A stretch of 64,000 nucleotides of DNA from Winogradskyella sp. J14-2 (GTDB lineage: Bacteria > Bacteroidota > Bacteroidia > Flavobacteriales > Flavobacteriaceae), in the NCBI RefSeq assembly GCF_001971725.1, contig NZ_CP019388.1, positions 2,232,001 to 2,296,000 of the forward strand, given 5' to 3'. Below the pieces are notes generated by a model that was not told where the DNA came from, did no database searches, and was given only the letters and a program-made list of their open reading frames with translations. Both the position numbers and the translations under genes were made by a program. Shown here piece by piece: positions 1-8,846 of the stretch (position 1 is the stretch's first letter; each line of letters starts with the position of its first letter).

Positions 1-232
1 GGGCTTCAAAACCAGTATAGCTTACACGAATGGAAAATGGTGGATTTTGATCTACAGATAGGGTGTAGTTACCATCAAAATCCGATACGGTACCTGTTGT
101 TGTATTCACTACCACAATATTTGCACCGGGTAAGGGTAACCCAGTTTCATCAGTAATTTTACCCTTTATTGTGGTTTGAGCAAAAGATACCACGCAAAAA
201 AGTAATGCAAAAAGCTTTAAGATTGTCTTCAT
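1..232 (-). CDS. SusC/RagA-type TonB-linked outer membrane protein, N-terminal part (runs off the window)
   Basis: Only the first 77 residues are present; the gene continues beyond base 1. It starts with a Sec signal peptide (MKTILKLFALLFCVVSFAQ), followed at once by a carboxypeptidase-regulatory-like beta-sandwich (KGKITDETGLPLPGANIVV, then SDFDGNYTL and VSYTGFEA). This arrangement is standard for SusC/RagA receptors, which import oligosaccharides or peptides through the outer membrane with a SusD lipoprotein. The plug and barrel lie outside the window, so the substrate cannot be judged. Other TonB-dependent receptors share the same N-terminal domain, so the exact subfamily is an inference. 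It diverges from the sulfotransferase operon. Confidence 0.75.
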   Translation of the reverse strand, partial: MKTILKLFALLFCVVSFAQTTIKGKITDETGLPLPGANIVVVNTTTGTVSDFDGNYTLSVDQNPPFSIRVSYTGFEA

Positions 233-562
233 TTTAGAGAATTAGTTAATTTATTTGATGCCAATTTAAATAAATATATGAAAATTAGGTAAGAAATTCT
301 CAAAAAATTATGCGCGCATAGCACTTATTGTGAATTTAAACCCTTTAAAATTGTAACATCTACAATTTTAGTGGTATTTGTACGAATTTTATACGTGATA
401 TTTGTTTTGTAATTGCCACTGATATATTATGCAATTAATTGATTTTAAGTATCAGTTGGCTAAAACAACGTATAAAACTGCTTTATGTGGATTATTTTAA
501 GCCACGAGTTGATTAAGTATTATTATTGGTAAATATTATAAACTAACCTAAAATGAATTAAA
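233..562. other. Intergenic region between divergent genes, with two palindromes
   Basis: No gene is visible in these 330 bases. They separate the SusC-type gene (minus) from the arylsulfotransferase-like gene (plus). They hold a 12-bp perfect palindrome TATGCGCGCATA at 309-320 and a 10-bp inverted repeat at 346-370. A near-match to a Bacteroidetes -7 box (GATATTTG, 397-404) lies on the plus strand with a TTTG at 377-380, but the 16-base spacer is too short for the usual promoter. Confidence 0.5.
346..370. promoter_or_regulatory. Perfect 10-bp inverted repeat, candidate operator
   Basis: TAAAATTGTA (346-355) and TACAATTTTA (361-370) are exact reverse complements separated by five bases. The position midway between two divergent genes fits a dimeric regulator site. 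A T-run after an RNA hairpin is missing, so a terminator is less likely. Confidence 0.4.
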
Positions 563-1867
563 ATGAAGACAATAAGAAAATTGGCTTTAATTATTATTGG
601 AATTTTTGTTTTAATGCTATGGAGTGGTATTGTAAGAAACGCAGCGCTTGGCCAAAATGCTGCTGGACCTTTAACAGCCCCAATTAAGGCTTTTTCTGAG
701 ATACCATCTAACATGAAAATGGCATATAATCACTATTTCCGAGCACCAGAGTACTATCTAAAAACTAAAGAAAAGGATTTAAAAGATATTAATAATTTAA
801 GCTACAACTTATACGGTTCTTATGCTTACAGAAATGGCAACCAGTTTAACATTGAATTAAAAAACTTTAAAACCAACAATATTCTAAAACAGTGGGAACT
901 ACCTGTTAAGGTTTTGTCTAAATATTACGAAGTTGGACAAAATGATAGATTGTACCCAACAAGATTAATGCCTAATAGAGATTTAATTGCTTCTTGCAAC
1001 GAAAAACCTGGCCTTTTAAGATTAGACTCTACTTCTAAGGTGAAATGGTTTAATAAGGATTTTATTTTTCATCATGCAATGAATTTAGATCATAAAGGCA
1101 ACATTTGGATACCAGGTGTAGAACATGAAGACGGATTAATTGTTCCTAAGGTGGTATCTGTAGATGGAAAAAAAACCGAATATAGAGATGATCTTATTTT
1201 AAATGTAGATGCTAAAACTGGCAAAACGTTATATAGTAAATCTCTTACAGATATTTTTATTGAAAATGATTTAGATAAGCTAATGAATAAAGCTACGCAC
1301 GTTACTGATCCGTTTCATTTAAACGATGTACAACCAGTAGTAATTGACAGTTCGAGTTATTTTAACAAAGGCGATTTGTTTTTGAGTTTTAGACATTTGT
1401 CAACAATTATACATTACAGACCAGAAACAGGTAAAGTAATAACAGTTATTGATGGACCTTTTACCTTTCAGCACGACGTTGATGTTATTTCAGAAAATAC
1501 AATAGCAATATTTAACAATAATTCGCCAGCTTGGGATGTTCACTTCAATAAAAATGAATTTAAACCAAGTAATGGAACTATTCAACGAAAAATAACACAC
1601 TCCAATGTTCTTATTTATAACTTTGAGACAAATACCTATAAGGCACTTTATGAAGATCAATTCATTGATAATGAAATTTTTACAGGTGCTGAAGGATTGT
1701 ATGAAATACTGCCCAATGGCGATATGTTTGTTGAAGAACAAGGGGCTGGAATCTTATGGGTATTAAATGAAAACGGTGTTGTCTTAAAGACGGTAATAAA
1801 AAGCGATATAGAAGGATACCATTACCTTTCAAATTGGACAACCATATATACTGATATTAACTTTTAA
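563..1867 (+). CDS. Arylsulfotransferase (ASST)-like membrane-anchored protein
   Basis: A 434-residue protein with one N-terminal membrane segment (about residues 7-24), so the rest is probably periplasmic. The body carries the ordered motifs of the ASST beta-propeller family: HHAMNLDHKGNIW, then DPFHLNDVQPV, then GDLFLSFRHLSTIIHY, then FTFQHDVDV followed by NTIAIFNNN. In characterised bacterial ASSTs, histidines of such motifs carry the sulfuryl group from one phenolic sulfate to another without PAPS. It is the first gene of an operon with a 47-residue membrane protein and a PAPS-type sulfotransferase, so a role in sulfating an envelope or exported glycan is plausible but unproven. The family assignment comes from motif pattern; the substrate is unknown. 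Confidence 0.75.
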   Translation: MKTIRKLALIIIGIFVLMLWSGIVRNAALGQNAAGPLTAPIKAFSEIPSNMKMAYNHYFRAPEYYLKTKEKDLKDINNLSYNLYGSYAYRNGNQFNIELKNFKTNNILKQWELPVKVLSKYYEVGQNDRLYPTRLMPNRDLIASCNEKPGLLRLDSTSKVKWFNKDFIFHHAMNLDHKGNIWIPGVEHEDGLIVPKVVSVDGKKTEYRDDLILNVDAKTGKTLYSKSLTDIFIENDLDKLMNKATHVTDPFHLNDVQPVVIDSSSYFNKGDLFLSFRHLSTIIHYRPETGKVITVIDGPFTFQHDVDVISENTIAIFNNNSPAWDVHFNKNEFKPSNGTIQRKITHSNVLIYNFETNTYKALYEDQFIDNEIFTGAEGLYEILPNGDMFVEEQGAGILWVLNENGVVLKTVIKSDIEGYHYLSNWTTIYTDINF

Positions 1868-1878
1868 AATCTACTATT

Positions 1879-2022
1879 ATGCTTAATTATATTGGACCTG
1901 GATTAGGACTTGGAACATTGCTAATCATTATTTTTATTGCCCTACTAGTTATTTTTTCGTTTGGTGTAGTGCTATGGATTCCTATCAAACGATTCTTTCG
2001 CAATTTATTTAAGAAAGGATAA
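1879..2022 (+). CDS. 47-residue single-span membrane protein
   Basis: This short frame reads MLNYIGPGLGLGTLL and continues as one hydrophobic helix (about residues 10-35), then a basic tail (KRFFRNLFKKG). It begins 11 bases after the ASST-like gene. Its stop codon overlaps the start of the sulfotransferase gene (TAATG), which indicates translational coupling and argues that it is real. The glycine-rich opening (IGPGLGLG) is seen, to my knowledge, in other small membrane proteins next to envelope-modifying enzymes, but I cannot name a family. A role as a subunit or membrane anchor for the flanking enzymes is inference. Confidence 0.65.
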   Translation: MLNYIGPGLGLGTLLIIIFIALLVIFSFGVVLWIPIKRFFRNLFKKG

Positions 2023-3413
2023 TGTTGTATTTTATCGTCGCAGGTATTTCAGGCTTTGCCCTGGCTGCATCTATAATAGCTCTTAAAAAAATATTTTTTG
2101 AGCTGATAGAGTCGTCGGTGTCGCTAACCAACGAAGTACTTTCAAAGGAGGATGAAGTTATTAAGCAGAAAAAGCTAATCGGTGCGCTGAAGAAAATTCT
2201 TCTTTCGCTATTAAAAACTACCGTGGCATTTGTAATAATTGCATGTGCAACTCTGCTTCCGCTCTATTTATATAGTTTACTAAATAAAGTAAATTTTGAA
2301 AGTCTAGATTTTAGCTCATTATGGTTTATATTAAGTCTTTCTATAGGAAGCATACTTCCATTTATCTTATTTAAGAAGAAAAAGAATGAGGACAATTATT
2401 CAGAGGCTTCTAAGCTTTTTCATAGACTAATTCTTAATAATTATAATTTGTCAAAACTTCTTTTCTCATTCGATAAAAAATTTAAAAAAGGTGAGAAGAT
2501 TATAGAGAGTTCAAATTTTGTAATCGTCTCTGGTTTGGCACGTGCCGGAACCACAAGTTTAACAGATCAATTATATAAGGCCGGAAAATTCAGTTCTTTA
2601 GATTATTCTAATATGCCTCTGCTTTTAGCGCCTAATTTGTGGAAAAAACTGTACAATCCTAAAAATGCTGAGCTTAAGGAAAGAAAGCATGGCGATAGAA
2701 TGATGTTTGGATTAAATACTATTGAAGCATTAGAAGAGTATTTTTTTAAGGTATTTCTAAATGATAGTTTTATAGACGATTCTATGCTAGTCAAACACGA
2801 AATTAATAAAGAAGTTTACGATAAGTACTTAGCATATCAGTCCTTGATTAGAAGCGATAACGCCCACCTATATTTATCAAAGAATAACAATCTTATTTTA
2901 AGGTATCCATCCTTGAGAGCACTAAACAAAGATTTTAAAGCTATATTTTTATTCCGTAATCCTATTGAACATGCATATTCTTTATTAAATCAACATTTGA
3001 GATTTTCAGATTTTCAGCACGATGATGATTTCATTGAGACATACATGAATTGGCTAGGGCATCATGAGTTTGGTTACAATCAAAAAGTGTTTAGTTTTGA
3101 CAATAAACCTCTGCAAATAGAATATGATAAAAGTACATTAGACTATTGGTTATCAGTTTGGTTAAACTATTATTCATATCTTCTAAGTTTAGATAATGCA
3201 TCCTTTATTTTAATAGATTATCAAGATTATCTATCTCATCCAAAAGAGGTATTGGTATATCTACAGAATGAATTGAAAATGGAGTTTGATTTATCAAATG
3301 TAAAGCCATTTAATAATAACAAGGTTATTGATACCTCAGACTGTAATAAAGAGCTTCTTAATATTACCGAAAGCGTCTACGGTGAATTAAAAGAAAAAAA
3401 GGTGTCCTTTTAA
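2022..3413 (+). CDS. Membrane-anchored sulfotransferase family protein
   Basis: 463 residues. The N-terminal third holds three predicted membrane spans (about 1-20, 65-88 and 100-117) separated by a charged loop. The C-terminal two thirds look like a PAPS-dependent sulfotransferase: the 5'-phosphosulfate loop is VSGLARAGTTSLT (RAGTTS at about 174-179), and the 3'-phosphate motif is LFRNPIEHAYSLL (Arg312, Ser320). Sulfotransferases of this type move sulfate from PAPS to hydroxyl groups, usually of carbohydrates. The gene is translationally coupled to the small upstream membrane protein. A bidirectional terminator overlaps its stop codon. The membrane anchor suggests that it works on a lipid-linked or envelope glycan; the acceptor is unknown. 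Confidence 0.75.
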   Translation: MLYFIVAGISGFALAASIIALKKIFFELIESSVSLTNEVLSKEDEVIKQKKLIGALKKILLSLLKTTVAFVIIACATLLPLYLYSLLNKVNFESLDFSSLWFILSLSIGSILPFILFKKKKNEDNYSEASKLFHRLILNNYNLSKLLFSFDKKFKKGEKIIESSNFVIVSGLARAGTTSLTDQLYKAGKFSSLDYSNMPLLLAPNLWKKLYNPKNAELKERKHGDRMMFGLNTIEALEEYFFKVFLNDSFIDDSMLVKHEINKEVYDKYLAYQSLIRSDNAHLYLSKNNNLILRYPSLRALNKDFKAIFLFRNPIEHAYSLLNQHLRFSDFQHDDDFIETYMNWLGHHEFGYNQKVFSFDNKPLQIEYDKSTLDYWLSVWLNYYSYLLSLDNASFILIDYQDYLSHPKEVLVYLQNELKMEFDLSNVKPFNNNKVIDTSDCNKELLNITESVYGELKEKKVSF

Positions 3414-3429
3414 AAAGACACCTTTTTTT
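3394..3429. terminator. Bidirectional terminator between sulfotransferase and glmS
   Basis: GGTGTC (3401-3406) and GACACC (3417-3422) form a stem flanked by an A-tract on the left and a T-tract on the right. It therefore works on either strand for these two convergent genes. It overlaps the sulfotransferase stop codon. Confidence 0.8.
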
Positions 3430-3448
3430 CTTTTAATCGTTTTTAAAT

Positions 3449-5296
3449 CTACTCTACAGTAACAGATTTTGCCAAGTTACGAGGTTGATCTACATTTTTC
3501 CCCAACATTACCGCAATATGATAGGATAATAACTGCAATGGAATTGTTGTTAAAAGAGGTGTGAGAGACTCTATAGTCTCAGGGACTTCTATAACATGGT
3601 CTGCTAGTTCTTTTACACTTTTATCGCCTTTGGTAACTATGCCTATAATTTTACCTTTTCTAGATTTTATCTCTTGAATGTTGCTTACAACCTTCTCATA
3701 GTGTCCTTTTTTTGTTGCAATAACAACAACTGGCATTTGCTCATCAATTAACGCAATAGGGCCATGTTTCATTTCTGCAGCCGGATAACCTTCTGCATGG
3801 ATATAAGAAATTTCTTTGAGTTTTAAAGCACCTTCTAAAGCTACAGGAAAGTTATAACCGCGTCCTAGATATAAAAAGTTTTTGGCATCCTTATATATTT
3901 CTGCTATAGATTGAACATAGCCGTCAGACTCAAGAGCCTCCTTAACCTTGCTAGGTATGGTTTCTAGTTCAATCAAATGATGTCTAAATTCTGAACTTGA
4001 TATGGTTCCTTTTGCTCTCGCCAAACGCAATGCAATAAGTGTTAGCACTGTTATCTGAGTGGTAAATGCCTTTGTGGAAGCTACCCCAATCTCTGGCCCA
4101 GCATGTGTATAGGCACCAGCATCGGTTTCTCTGGCAATAGACGAACCTACAACATTACACACACCAAATACAAAAGCTCCTTTTGATTTTGCGAGTTTAA
4201 TTGCTGCAAGCGTATCTGCAGTTTCACCAGATTGCGAAATGGCAATAACAATATCTTTTTCTGTTATTACAGGATTTCTATATCTAAATTCTGAAGCGTA
4301 TTCCACTTCAACTGGTATCCGAGCTAAATCTTCAAAAATATATTCTGAAACTAGCCCAGCATGCCAAGATGTGCCGCAAGCAACAACAATTATTCTGTCT
4401 GCAGCGAGAAATTTTTTCATGTTATCCTCTACGCCAGCAAGTTTAATTACTGCTTCGTTGCTAAGAAGCCTTCCTCTAAAGGTGTCTAAAATAGCTTCGG
4501 GTTGTTCGTATATTTCTTTAAGCATAAAGTGATCGTAACCACCTTTTTCAATTTGCTCAAGGTTTAGCTGAAGTTCTTGAACGTAAGGGTCTACAAGTGA
4601 GTCACCTTTTATTTTTCGTACCTTTATATCTTTCCCTCTTCTTATAATTGCCATTTGCTCGTCTTCTAGATAAACAGCATTTTTGGTAAATTCAATAAAT
4701 GGAGAAGCATCACTAGCGATAAAAAACTCGTCTTCGCCAATGCCTATAGCCAGTGGGCTACCAAGTTTAGCAACTACGATTTCGTTTGGTTTATTTTTAT
4801 CAAAAACAGCAATTGCATATGCACCTACTACCTGATTTAATGCAATTTGAACAGCTTTACCAAGTTTTATATTTTCATTTTTCTTTACGTCTTCAATAAG
4901 GTTGACTAAAACCTCAGTATCGGTATCCGATTTAAATGTATAACCACGTTTAATGAGCTCTTTTTTTAGTGCATCATAATTTTCTATGATCCCGTTATGA
5001 ATGATAACTAAATCTCCTGAGTTTGAATAATGAGGATGAGAATTTACATCATTAGGAACACCATGCGTAGCCCAGCGAGTGTGGCCAATACCGAGAGTGC
5101 CGTTTGTTGAAATTTCGTGCTCTAACCTTTCTTTAAGATCCGAAACTTTACCCTTGGTTTTAGAGAGTTTTATATCGGTACCATCGTATAATGCTATACC
5201 AGCACTATCATAGCCTCTGTATTCTAATCTTTGAAGCCCCTTAATTATTATTGGATAAGCCTCTCTGTGGCCAATATAACCAACTATTCCACACAT
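3449..5296 (-). CDS. glmS: Glutamine--fructose-6-phosphate aminotransferase (isomerizing)
   Basis: 615 residues, the usual GlmS length. It makes glucosamine-6-phosphate from fructose-6-phosphate and glutamine, the first step to UDP-GlcNAc for peptidoglycan and LPS. The protein starts MCGIVGYIG, so the catalytic N-terminal cysteine of the class II glutaminase is exposed after Met removal; GHTRWATHG and the HNGIIENY loop follow. Two SIS sugar-isomerase domains occupy the second half (CGTSWHAG near residue 307; SQSGETADT; SLTPLLTTIPLQ). It ends in the family tail PRNLAKSVTVE. It lies 11 bases downstream of the DUF4270 gene and is the last gene of a three-gene operon. Confidence 0.97.
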   Translation of the reverse strand: MCGIVGYIGHREAYPIIIKGLQRLEYRGYDSAGIALYDGTDIKLSKTKGKVSDLKERLEHEISTNGTLGIGHTRWATHGVPNDVNSHPHYSNSGDLVIIHNGIIENYDALKKELIKRGYTFKSDTDTEVLVNLIEDVKKNENIKLGKAVQIALNQVVGAYAIAVFDKNKPNEIVVAKLGSPLAIGIGEDEFFIASDASPFIEFTKNAVYLEDEQMAIIRRGKDIKVRKIKGDSLVDPYVQELQLNLEQIEKGGYDHFMLKEIYEQPEAILDTFRGRLLSNEAVIKLAGVEDNMKKFLAADRIIVVACGTSWHAGLVSEYIFEDLARIPVEVEYASEFRYRNPVITEKDIVIAISQSGETADTLAAIKLAKSKGAFVFGVCNVVGSSIARETDAGAYTHAGPEIGVASTKAFTTQITVLTLIALRLARAKGTISSSEFRHHLIELETIPSKVKEALESDGYVQSIAEIYKDAKNFLYLGRGYNFPVALEGALKLKEISYIHAEGYPAAEMKHGPIALIDEQMPVVVIATKKGHYEKVVSNIQEIKSRKGKIIGIVTKGDKSVKELADHVIEVPETIESLTPLLTTIPLQLLSYHIAVMLGKNVDQPRNLAKSVTVE

Positions 5297-5307
5297 AGGT
5301 AATTTAT

Positions 5308-7047
5308 TTAGTCGTTTGGTTCTGTATAAAATATTTCGAGATAAACCTTTTTGCTTGGATCATTTGTGTTATTACCATGTAGCAGAGTACCCTTTGGCGA
5401 TAAAACCGAACTTATAGGTACTGATAAATCTGGATTTTCCGTTGTTAGAGTTTGGTTTTGAATAAACTGCTCTTCTAAATTTACATTTAAGGAGACAGAT
5501 AAACCTAGTTCAACATTGGTAGAATCATTAAATAATAAATTATTTATGTGTTCTGTAATTCTAAATTTATATTTCACACCTTTTTGGTTAGGATCGTCAT
5601 CTACACGCTGCAAGGCACCAAGATGATTTATCTTTGATATCGAAGGTAAGCTATTGTTTGAGAATTCATTAGAAAAATCTCTTAAAGGGCCTTTATTTTC
5701 GATATCATACACATAAAGTCGGTGCGGTTCGTTATCAGGATTGTAACTGCCAGTTTGTCCAAAAAAATCTTCATCAACATAAAAAACCAAATTTGCTTCG
5801 TTTACAATACGCTTAATACTTTTAAAATTGCCGTCCTCATCTGTATCTACGAAGAAGTTTTTCCAATTATCAAAAGTTAAATCATCTCCATCATTTAGAT
5901 CGTCACCATTAAAAAGTTTGATTTTGGCAATTGCTCCCTCACCACCTTTAAGGTACAACCTACTATCGCCATTTATTGGGTCACCATCGGGAATAGTGAC
6001 GTTATAACTTGGGTCTAAAAAATTAATTCTGTTACCACCAAATCTCATAGCAAAAGATGCTTGTTCTGTTGCATCTTCGTCATCTATAGTAGATTCAGAT
6101 ATTCTTTTATAGTAAATTGTAATGCTGGCTGCTGTAGTACTAGTACTTAGAATGTAGTAGGCACCATCATTGTTAACAGTTTCTGCTTTAAAATAAAGCC
6201 CTCTAAAGTATTCTAAAAAGTTATTTTGATTGCTGAGGACTGTTGGGTTTATGGTTTGTTGATTTAAAATGGACTCTTCCCAGAATTGAGGGTCTAGTTT
6301 TAATCTAATACCAGGTATTTGTCTTAAGGTTGTTGTTTCCTCATTTTCCCCCTCGCCTTCGGTAGATGTAAGAATGAAGCCTTCATTACTAAAAGTAACA
6401 TCACCATTCGCATCTAAAGTGACATGCTTATTGGTTTCAGGATCAGGGTTTGGTAATATAGGAACTAATTCGCTTTCTAAGTTAGCATCACTAATAAGCT
6501 CATTCTCAGAAGCTGATTTGTTAGAAAAGTACGGTTGACTTTCGTTAAAATCTGAATTAGGATCCACATTTCTTATAAAATAGTTGCTTCTATAAATACT
6601 TAACTTAATGGGTTGAGACCCGAAAACGGAATCAGTTTCATAGGTAATATTTCCATCTTCGTCAACGTCTGATATTGCAGAAAAAAAAGGTAAATTTAAC
6701 ACAACCGAGTCTACTTCTGTGACTTCCCCAAAATCTGGCGAGTATGAAGAAAGCGTTAATTGGGCTACAAAGCTAGATTCTACTCTGCCATAAGAATCAT
6801 CATAGACTCCTAGCGTGCTTAGCCCAGGACCATTGTTAGATTGTACAGGACCTAGGGCTTGAGAGTAGGTTATTACATCAGAAAATTCAGGATTTGTTTC
6901 ACTAAGCTTTTTAATGTTAAAGTTGGTTGCTACGTCACTGTTTAGCACATCAGACTCTAAATTGTTAAAGTCACTATCGCAAGCTATAAAACTTGAAATA
7001 ATTAAAACGAGTGCAAAAATATTAAGGGCAAATTTAGTGTTATTCAT
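5308..7047 (-). CDS. DUF4270 family lipoprotein
   Basis: 579 residues. A lipoprotein signal peptide ends in SFIAC (Cys23), so the protein is probably anchored in the outer membrane. The rest is rich in Asp, Asn and Ser and in beta-type sequence. It matches the DUF4270 pattern in sequences such as the early VVLNLPF segment and the later LVFYVDEDFF and PHRLYVYD segments. The family is found in Bacteroidetes and its function is not known. It sits between a short glycogen-synthase-like gene (8 bases upstream) and glmS. I recall this gene order from other flavobacteria, so the linkage is probably old; a role in surface polysaccharide is only a guess. Confidence 0.8.
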   Translation of the reverse strand: MNNTKFALNIFALVLIISSFIACDSDFNNLESDVLNSDVATNFNIKKLSETNPEFSDVITYSQALGPVQSNNGPGLSTLGVYDDSYGRVESSFVAQLTLSSYSPDFGEVTEVDSVVLNLPFFSAISDVDEDGNITYETDSVFGSQPIKLSIYRSNYFIRNVDPNSDFNESQPYFSNKSASENELISDANLESELVPILPNPDPETNKHVTLDANGDVTFSNEGFILTSTEGEGENEETTTLRQIPGIRLKLDPQFWEESILNQQTINPTVLSNQNNFLEYFRGLYFKAETVNNDGAYYILSTSTTAASITIYYKRISESTIDDEDATEQASFAMRFGGNRINFLDPSYNVTIPDGDPINGDSRLYLKGGEGAIAKIKLFNGDDLNDGDDLTFDNWKNFFVDTDEDGNFKSIKRIVNEANLVFYVDEDFFGQTGSYNPDNEPHRLYVYDIENKGPLRDFSNEFSNNSLPSISKINHLGALQRVDDDPNQKGVKYKFRITEHINNLLFNDSTNVELGLSVSLNVNLEEQFIQNQTLTTENPDLSVPISSVLSPKGTLLHGNNTNDPSKKVYLEIFYTEPND

Positions 7048-7055
7048 AGATGTAA

Positions 7056-7871
7056 TTAACTGTCTTTTAGTACAGTTTCTTTATAAAATTCTTTGTAGGG
7101 ATCTGCAAACTCTTCAATAGAGTAAAAATCTAATACGGGTTTTTCTAACGCGCTCAAATAGCTATCTAACTCTTTAGGTAATACCTCTGAGCCTCTTATT
7201 ACAGCGTCAGAGTTATCAATAGCCACTTTCATAAGATTAATATAATCAGGTTTTTGTAAAGGTTTTATGACATCTCCGTCCAAGCCATCAAACTTTATCT
7301 TTTCTATCATACCTTTATCTAACGTACCTTCAAAGTTTTGATTGTATACTGAGGTTACTATTTTACTTTCTGTAAATAAGGGTTCGGTTTTATAGAATTC
7401 TTTAAGATAAAGTGGTAGTAATGATGCTAACCATCCATTTACATGAATAATGTCTGGTGCCCAGTTTAATTTTTTAACGGTTTCTATAACACCTTTAGCA
7501 AAGAAAATAGCACGCTCATCGTTGTCTGGAAACAGCTTGCCATCTTCATCGGTTAAAGTGGCTTTTCTTTTAAAATACTCTTCATTATCTATAAAGTATA
7601 CCTGAATACGCTCTTTTGGAATAGAGGCTACTTTAATAATCAGCGGCATATCTAAATCGTTGATCACAAGATTAATACCAGATAAGCGAATAACTTCGTG
7701 CAGCTGATGTCTTCTTTCGTTAATATTACCAAAGCGTGGCATAAATATTCGTATTTGCCCTCCTTGTTTGTTTACCATCCTTGGAGCTTCAAAGGACATT
7801 GAAGAAATCTCGGTTTCTGGTAAATATGGAACTACTTCCGAGGACACATACAATATTCGTTTATCTTTCAT
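7056..7871 (-). CDS. Short glycogen/starch synthase (GT5 N-terminal domain only)
   Basis: 271 residues, about half the usual length of a glycogen synthase. The sequence matches the N-terminal Rossmann domain of GT5 enzymes: ILYVSSEVVPY, then GGQIRIFMPRFGNI, AIFFAKGVIETV and the acceptor-domain motif PDIIHVNGWLASLLP. The C-terminal domain that binds ADP-glucose in full enzymes is absent. The frame closes cleanly and the next gene begins 8 bases later, so this looks like a fixed short form and not a recent truncation. Annotated glycogen/starch synthases of this length are common in flavobacteria. Whether it is catalytic is unclear. It is the first gene of an operon with DUF4270 and glmS. Confidence 0.8.
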   Translation of the reverse strand: MKDKRILYVSSEVVPYLPETEISSMSFEAPRMVNKQGGQIRIFMPRFGNINERRHQLHEVIRLSGINLVINDLDMPLIIKVASIPKERIQVYFIDNEEYFKRKATLTDEDGKLFPDNDERAIFFAKGVIETVKKLNWAPDIIHVNGWLASLLPLYLKEFYKTEPLFTESKIVTSVYNQNFEGTLDKGMIEKIKFDGLDGDVIKPLQKPDYINLMKVAIDNSDAVIRGSEVLPKELDSYLSALEKPVLDFYSIEEFADPYKEFYKETVLKDS

Positions 7872-7909
7872 AAATCTTCTGCTTTTGTAAATTAAGAGTA
7901 AAAAACATG

Positions 7910-7917
7910 CAAAATTA
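7910..7917 (-). promoter_or_regulatory. -7 element for the GT5-DUF4270-glmS operon
   Basis: The minus strand reads TAATTTTG, a full match to the Bacteroidetes -7 consensus TAnnTTTG, 39 bases before the start codon. No good -33 TTTG was found at the usual distance. Confidence 0.5.
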
Positions 7918-7923
7918 CAAAAA

Positions 7924-7956
7924 TTTGTGCAGATTGCCAGTAAAATATTATGTTTG
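7924..7956 (+). promoter_or_regulatory. Promoter of panC (TTTG-N21-TATGTTTG)
   Basis: A -33 TTTG (7924-7927) and a -7 TATGTTTG (7949-7956) are separated by 21 bases and lie 25 bases upstream of the GTG start. This fits the Bacteroidetes primary sigma factor consensus. Confidence 0.65.
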
Positions 7957-7981
7957 CACGCGTTAATTTTTTGTTACAACA

Positions 7982-8833
7982 GTGAAAATTTTTCATAATA
8001 AATCTGAATTATCTTACTTAACGGATAAACTAAAGTCTAAAGACTCGAGAATTGGTTTTGTGCCAACGATGGGTGCGCTTCATAAAGGGCATTTGTCTTT
8101 AGTTGAAATAGGGTTAAGAGAAAACAACGTTGTTGTAGTTAGTATTTTTGTTAACCCTACACAGTTTGATAACAAAGAAGATTTAAAAAAATATCCTAGA
8201 ACACTAGAGGCTGATGTCGCATTGCTAGAAACTATTAGCGCTGATAAAATTATAGTGTACGCGCCTTCAGTTGAAGATATTTATGGCGATAACGTACAAT
8301 CGCAATCGTTTAAATTTGATGGTCTTGAGAGGGAAATGGAAGGTGCCTTTAGAGAGGGTCATTTTGATGGAGTGGGTACCATAGTGAAACGCTTATTTGA
8401 AATCATAAAACCCGATAGCGCTTACTTTGGTAAAAAAGACTTTCAACAATTGCAAATCATAAAGAAACTGGTTGCATTGTACCGCATTCCTGTTGAGGTT
8501 ATAGGATGCTCAATTTATAGAGAGGATGATGGTTTGGCAATGAGTTCTAGGAACGCAAGATTAACAGAAAAGCAAAGAGAGGTGGCGCCGTTTATCTATA
8601 AAACACTAAAATCTGCCAAAACCAAGTTTGGCACAAAAAGTGCTAAAAAAGTAACGGAATGGGTAGAAGAGCAGTTTAGTAAACAACCGCTCTTAGAGTT
8701 AGAATACTTTAGTATTGCAGACACAAAAACCTTAAAACCAGTAAAACGAAAATCAACAAAAAAAACATATAGAGCATTTATTGCTGTGTATGCTGGTGAT
8801 ATAAGACTAATAGATAATATCGCCTTAAATTAA
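7982..8833 (+). CDS. panC: Pantothenate synthetase
   Basis: 283 residues, normal length. It joins pantoate and beta-alanine using ATP, by way of a pantoyl-adenylate, in coenzyme A synthesis. The nucleotide-binding motif [10 protein letters not shown] lies at 28-37 with the two HxGH-type histidines. [10 protein letters not shown] follows near residue 155, and the KMSKS-like loop is MSSRNARL. The start codon is GTG; no in-frame ATG exists near it, and the N-terminus aligns with the family. It is followed after 13 bases by panD, which makes the beta-alanine that this enzyme uses. Confidence 0.96.
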   Translation: MKIFHNKSELSYLTDKLKSKDSRIGFVPTMGALHKGHLSLVEIGLRENNVVVVSIFVNPTQFDNKEDLKKYPRTLEADVALLETISADKIIVYAPSVEDIYGDNVQSQSFKFDGLEREMEGAFREGHFDGVGTIVKRLFEIIKPDSAYFGKKDFQQLQIIKKLVALYRIPVEVIGCSIYREDDGLAMSSRNARLTEKQREVAPFIYKTLKSAKTKFGTKSAKKVTEWVEEQFSKQPLLELEYFSIADTKTLKPVKRKSTKKTYRAFIAVYAGDIRLIDNIALN

Positions 8834-8834
8834 T

Positions 8835-8842
8835 TATCTTTG
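8835..8842 (+). promoter_or_regulatory. Possible internal promoter at the panC/panD junction
   Basis: TATCTTTG is a full match to TAnnTTTG and ends only four bases before the panD ATG. If used, it would give an essentially leaderless panD transcript. Confidence 0.35.
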
Positions 8843-8846
8843 CCAA

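Noticed and set aside
7979-7993. Match to the CAGTGAAAATT motif of the kinase regulon
   Set aside because: It is a single copy made by the panC start codon and first codons, without a partner 21 bases away.
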